DNA from: Favolaschia claudopus
Taxonomy: Eukaryota; Basidiomycota; Agaricomycetes; Agaricales; Mycenaceae
Length of the DNA stretch: 64,000 bases
Reading direction: 5' to 3'
NCBI GenBank assembly: GCA_037176885.1
Contig: JAWWNJ010000083.1
Location: 186,001 to 250,000, forward strand
Part shown: positions 61,893 through 64,000 of the stretch, piece after piece
Layout of the letters: every line of letters begins with the position of its first letter
How positions within the stretch are numbered: the stretch's first letter is position 1
Position numbers and translations under genes: made by a program
Notes under the pieces: generated by a model
What the model was told of the DNA's origin: nothing
Databases searched by the model: none
What the model saw: the letters and a program-made list of their open reading frames with translations, nothing else

Positions 61893-64000
61893 TCAATACT
61901 CGAATCCCTCCCGCTTCACGGCACTCTCCACCACCCTACCCCTCACCAACGCCGCCAAAGCAGCTTTCTCAAACTCCGGCGACCCGCAAAGGTACACCTC
62001 CCGTCCCTGCATTTCCTCCGAGCCCGTCTGGAAGAAATCCACCGGCATCCTCCCAGCGTGTTCCGTATCTTCATCCTCGCGTGGAGATCATCAGTCCTCG
62101 GGTACTTCTTTCGTGGAGAACACCTCCAGTGAGATATCAAGGTTCGCTGTAGAGCCATTGGCTGCGCTGAGCGCGTCCGCGACGAGTGGAACGAGTATCT
62201 CCGGCTCGCGAGTCGCAAGAAGAAACCGAATATCCCACCGGATCGCAGCATCGTCCGCATGTGAAAGCGCCTTCAGCATACTCAGAAACGGCGTTATCCC
62301 GATCCCGCCTGCGACCCATAACATCTTCTTCGGCGGTGGTCCATCCGCCGCTAACGGGACCATCAAGCCAAGATCGGTATCGCTAATTGCGGAGGTGCTG
62401 GCGGACTGAGACGAAGGGAGAACGAAATCCCCCGTAACACCTACAATCCCTACACGCAACTCCAACGGCCTCGAATCCCCCAATATCTCAGGCTTCACCT
62501 CCGCAAGTTTCCGCGCAATAGCGAACAACGGGCCCCGTAACAGCACCACCCTGTTTCTCCCTCATCGTCAACGAGAAAACGCGCGTAGATGTGGATTGCA
62601 GGGAAGCCGACGAAACAGTCCAGGTACGAATACTATCGTCGTTGAGAGAGGTAGGCTTCCCCGGCGCCATGTGTCGATATGCGGGAACACCGACGAGGGG
62701 GGACATATCCATTATAACCGCTTGACCAGGTTTGATGTGCAGGTCGACGGAAGAGTCGAAGGTGAAGGTGGCGATGGAGGGGGCGTGGAGGTCGATGCGG
62801 GTGAGTAGGGCTGTGGCTTTGTCGGATGTGTTCAGGAGGGATGAGGTGGGGGATTCTTCGGCGAGGAGGCGGATGGGAGGGCTGTATGGGCTGGGGGTGT
62901 TGTCAGCGGAGAAGGGTGGAGGAGAAAGAAGCGTACCTTCGTTCTGGAGAGGTCCCTTGACGCTGGCGAACGGGAAGCGCGTCCCGAACCAGTGTGTAGC
63001 CGGTTACATAGACAGTGGTTAGGGTCTTTTGGAATGGCATCAGCTTGAGGGCATCCGCGCCAACGAGGTTCTCTGCGTGGCCAGTAAGGTCTGAAAATCG
63101 TGTTAACAAAGGAATGTTCAGAAAGTAAATACACCCACACAGTATATCACCCGTCTCGAAGTCGACGAACGTGAGGGGACGCAAGCGGTGTCGCTTCGAT
63201 GTTGCCAAGAGAGGTCATGAACCGGTTCCCTGTACAATGTCAGTACGACCGGGGGGAAGGAGGTTTTTTCGTCTACCTGAGAAATCTGGGGAGGACCACA
63301 GTCCTGCCGTCGGAGGGAACAACGCGCATGAATCCAGGACGTCCGCCACGTTGATTCATACCGAGATGAGACGGAAATTGTAGTGCATCTCTGTCGAAAG
63401 CCTTGTACGTGGTTCCAAAGAAAACCGTATCGGACGCCGTGATGAACGCGATGACCTCTTCCGGCAGTCGATCCTTCAAAGATAGCTTTGATTTCTGGAG
63501 CGCGATACTGGGGTTGGTGTCGGGATGGGGTACCAAGTCCCTGATGTTGATATACTTGGGACAATTTCTGTTACTTTGGGTTAGACCTGTCGTTTGCGAC
63601 CAAGCCGAACCACGCACCCAATAGCTTCGTTCACTGAAACATCAAGCTGCATTCTGCGCTCGTCTTCTTGGTTCAATTGAGAGACTATGCCCGCAAACTT
63701 GTTGCGTCTTCGCGTTCCGAACTCGATGCCAATCCCAGCAAGCAACATCGTCTGATCTTGCTTCTTGAACAGCTTGGAATTCTCAAGCAAAGGTTCTCCA
63801 TCCCACAAGCTTGCGTCTATGCGCAGCGTGCTATACCTCGAACCTCTTGTGATGAACCCCGGTTTCCCTTCTTTGCCCGCCAGAATTGATCCCCAAGGTC
63901 GACCGCTTTCATCTAGCGTGGTAACAGGAAGAAAAGGCAAATTGTTGCAGTGAAAATGGGCATGATCCCCAGGAAGATCGCCGTCAATCGACAGATAGAG
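61893..64000 (-). CDS. PNPOx-like/FNR-type fusion oxidoreductase, 5' truncated by window edge
   Basis: The N-terminal part (64000 to about 63160) resembles pyridoxamine-phosphate-oxidase-like split-barrel proteins: L-P-F-L-P-V-T-T-L-D-E-S-G-R-P-W-G-S, then V-F-F-G-T-T-Y and N-Q-R-G-G-R-P-G-F-M-R-V. The C-terminal half (about 62900-61893) is a ferredoxin-reductase-type module: R-T-W-T-V-S-S near 62620 for the flavin, G-G-I-G-I-T-P-F near 62300 for NAD(P)H, and C-G-S-P-E-F near 61970 near the end. The protein ends G-F-E-Y. It is likely a soluble flavin-dependent NAD(P)H oxidoreductase; the substrate is unknown. Exons are joined by 50-60-base introns. Near 62092 an in-frame TGA follows S-T-K-E-V-P-E-D. 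A 48-base intron starting GTGTTC, or an indel, is needed to reach the last exon. A decayed copy lies at 41900-43440. Confidence 0.82.

Noticed and set aside
61606..62409. 267-codon plus-strand open frame
   Set aside because: It is antisense to the oxidoreductase exons, whose conserved motifs (G-G-I-G-I-T-P, C-G-S-P-E-F) are on the minus strand.

Overview
The window looks like nuclear DNA of a filamentous basidiomycete, probably an agaricomycete. Genes are split by many short introns (about 48-70 bases, mostly GT..AG). The recognisable families are fungal: a FHA/Chk2-type checkpoint kinase, a Zn2Cys6 regulator, a Sct1/Gpt2-like acyltransferase and a PNPOx-FNR fusion oxidoreductase. Relics of retro- and DNA transposons lie between them. 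Gene density is low, and most long open frames in the middle of the window are antisense or chance frames.

Left end (1-4900): the 3' part of a large TPR-repeat gene (TPR1, plus strand, cut by the window edge, frameshifted just before its C-terminal membrane anchor) faces, tail to tail, an intact nine-exon PlsC-family acyltransferase (minus strand). 4.9-38 kb: gene-poor DNA holding three probable non-autonomous DNA transposons with inverted ends (9876-11292, 24231-25148, 37289-37738), the 3' remnant of a LINE-type element (14910-15770), a Zn2Cys6 transcription factor (19525-22121) and a decayed G-alpha-like gene (about 28960-29800). 38.2-40.8 kb: a complete Cds1/Rad53/Chk2-type kinase.

Right end (41.9-64 kb): an expanded, rearranged cluster. 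A decayed oxidoreductase copy (41.9-43.4 kb) is followed by TPR2 (intact, 1221 aa), a truncated acyltransferase pseudogene, TPR3 (intact, 1238 aa) and TPR4 (two frameshifts and a stop). Then come a frameshifted multi-pass membrane protein gene and the better preserved oxidoreductase copy, which runs off the window. The acyltransferase-TPR pair at the left end reappears inverted at 48-54 kb, including its intergenic spacer, so a block was duplicated and inverted.

The TPR proteins are the most interesting content. Each has a predicted N-terminal helical-bundle domain of the kind found on fungal NLR/STAND-like proteins, but no NTPase. A long TPR superhelix follows, then an acidic linker with a conserved Atg8-binding-like motif (D-W-W-E-L), and finally a single C-terminal transmembrane segment. 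They may form a fast-evolving family of tail-anchored adaptors. Their function is inferred, not shown.
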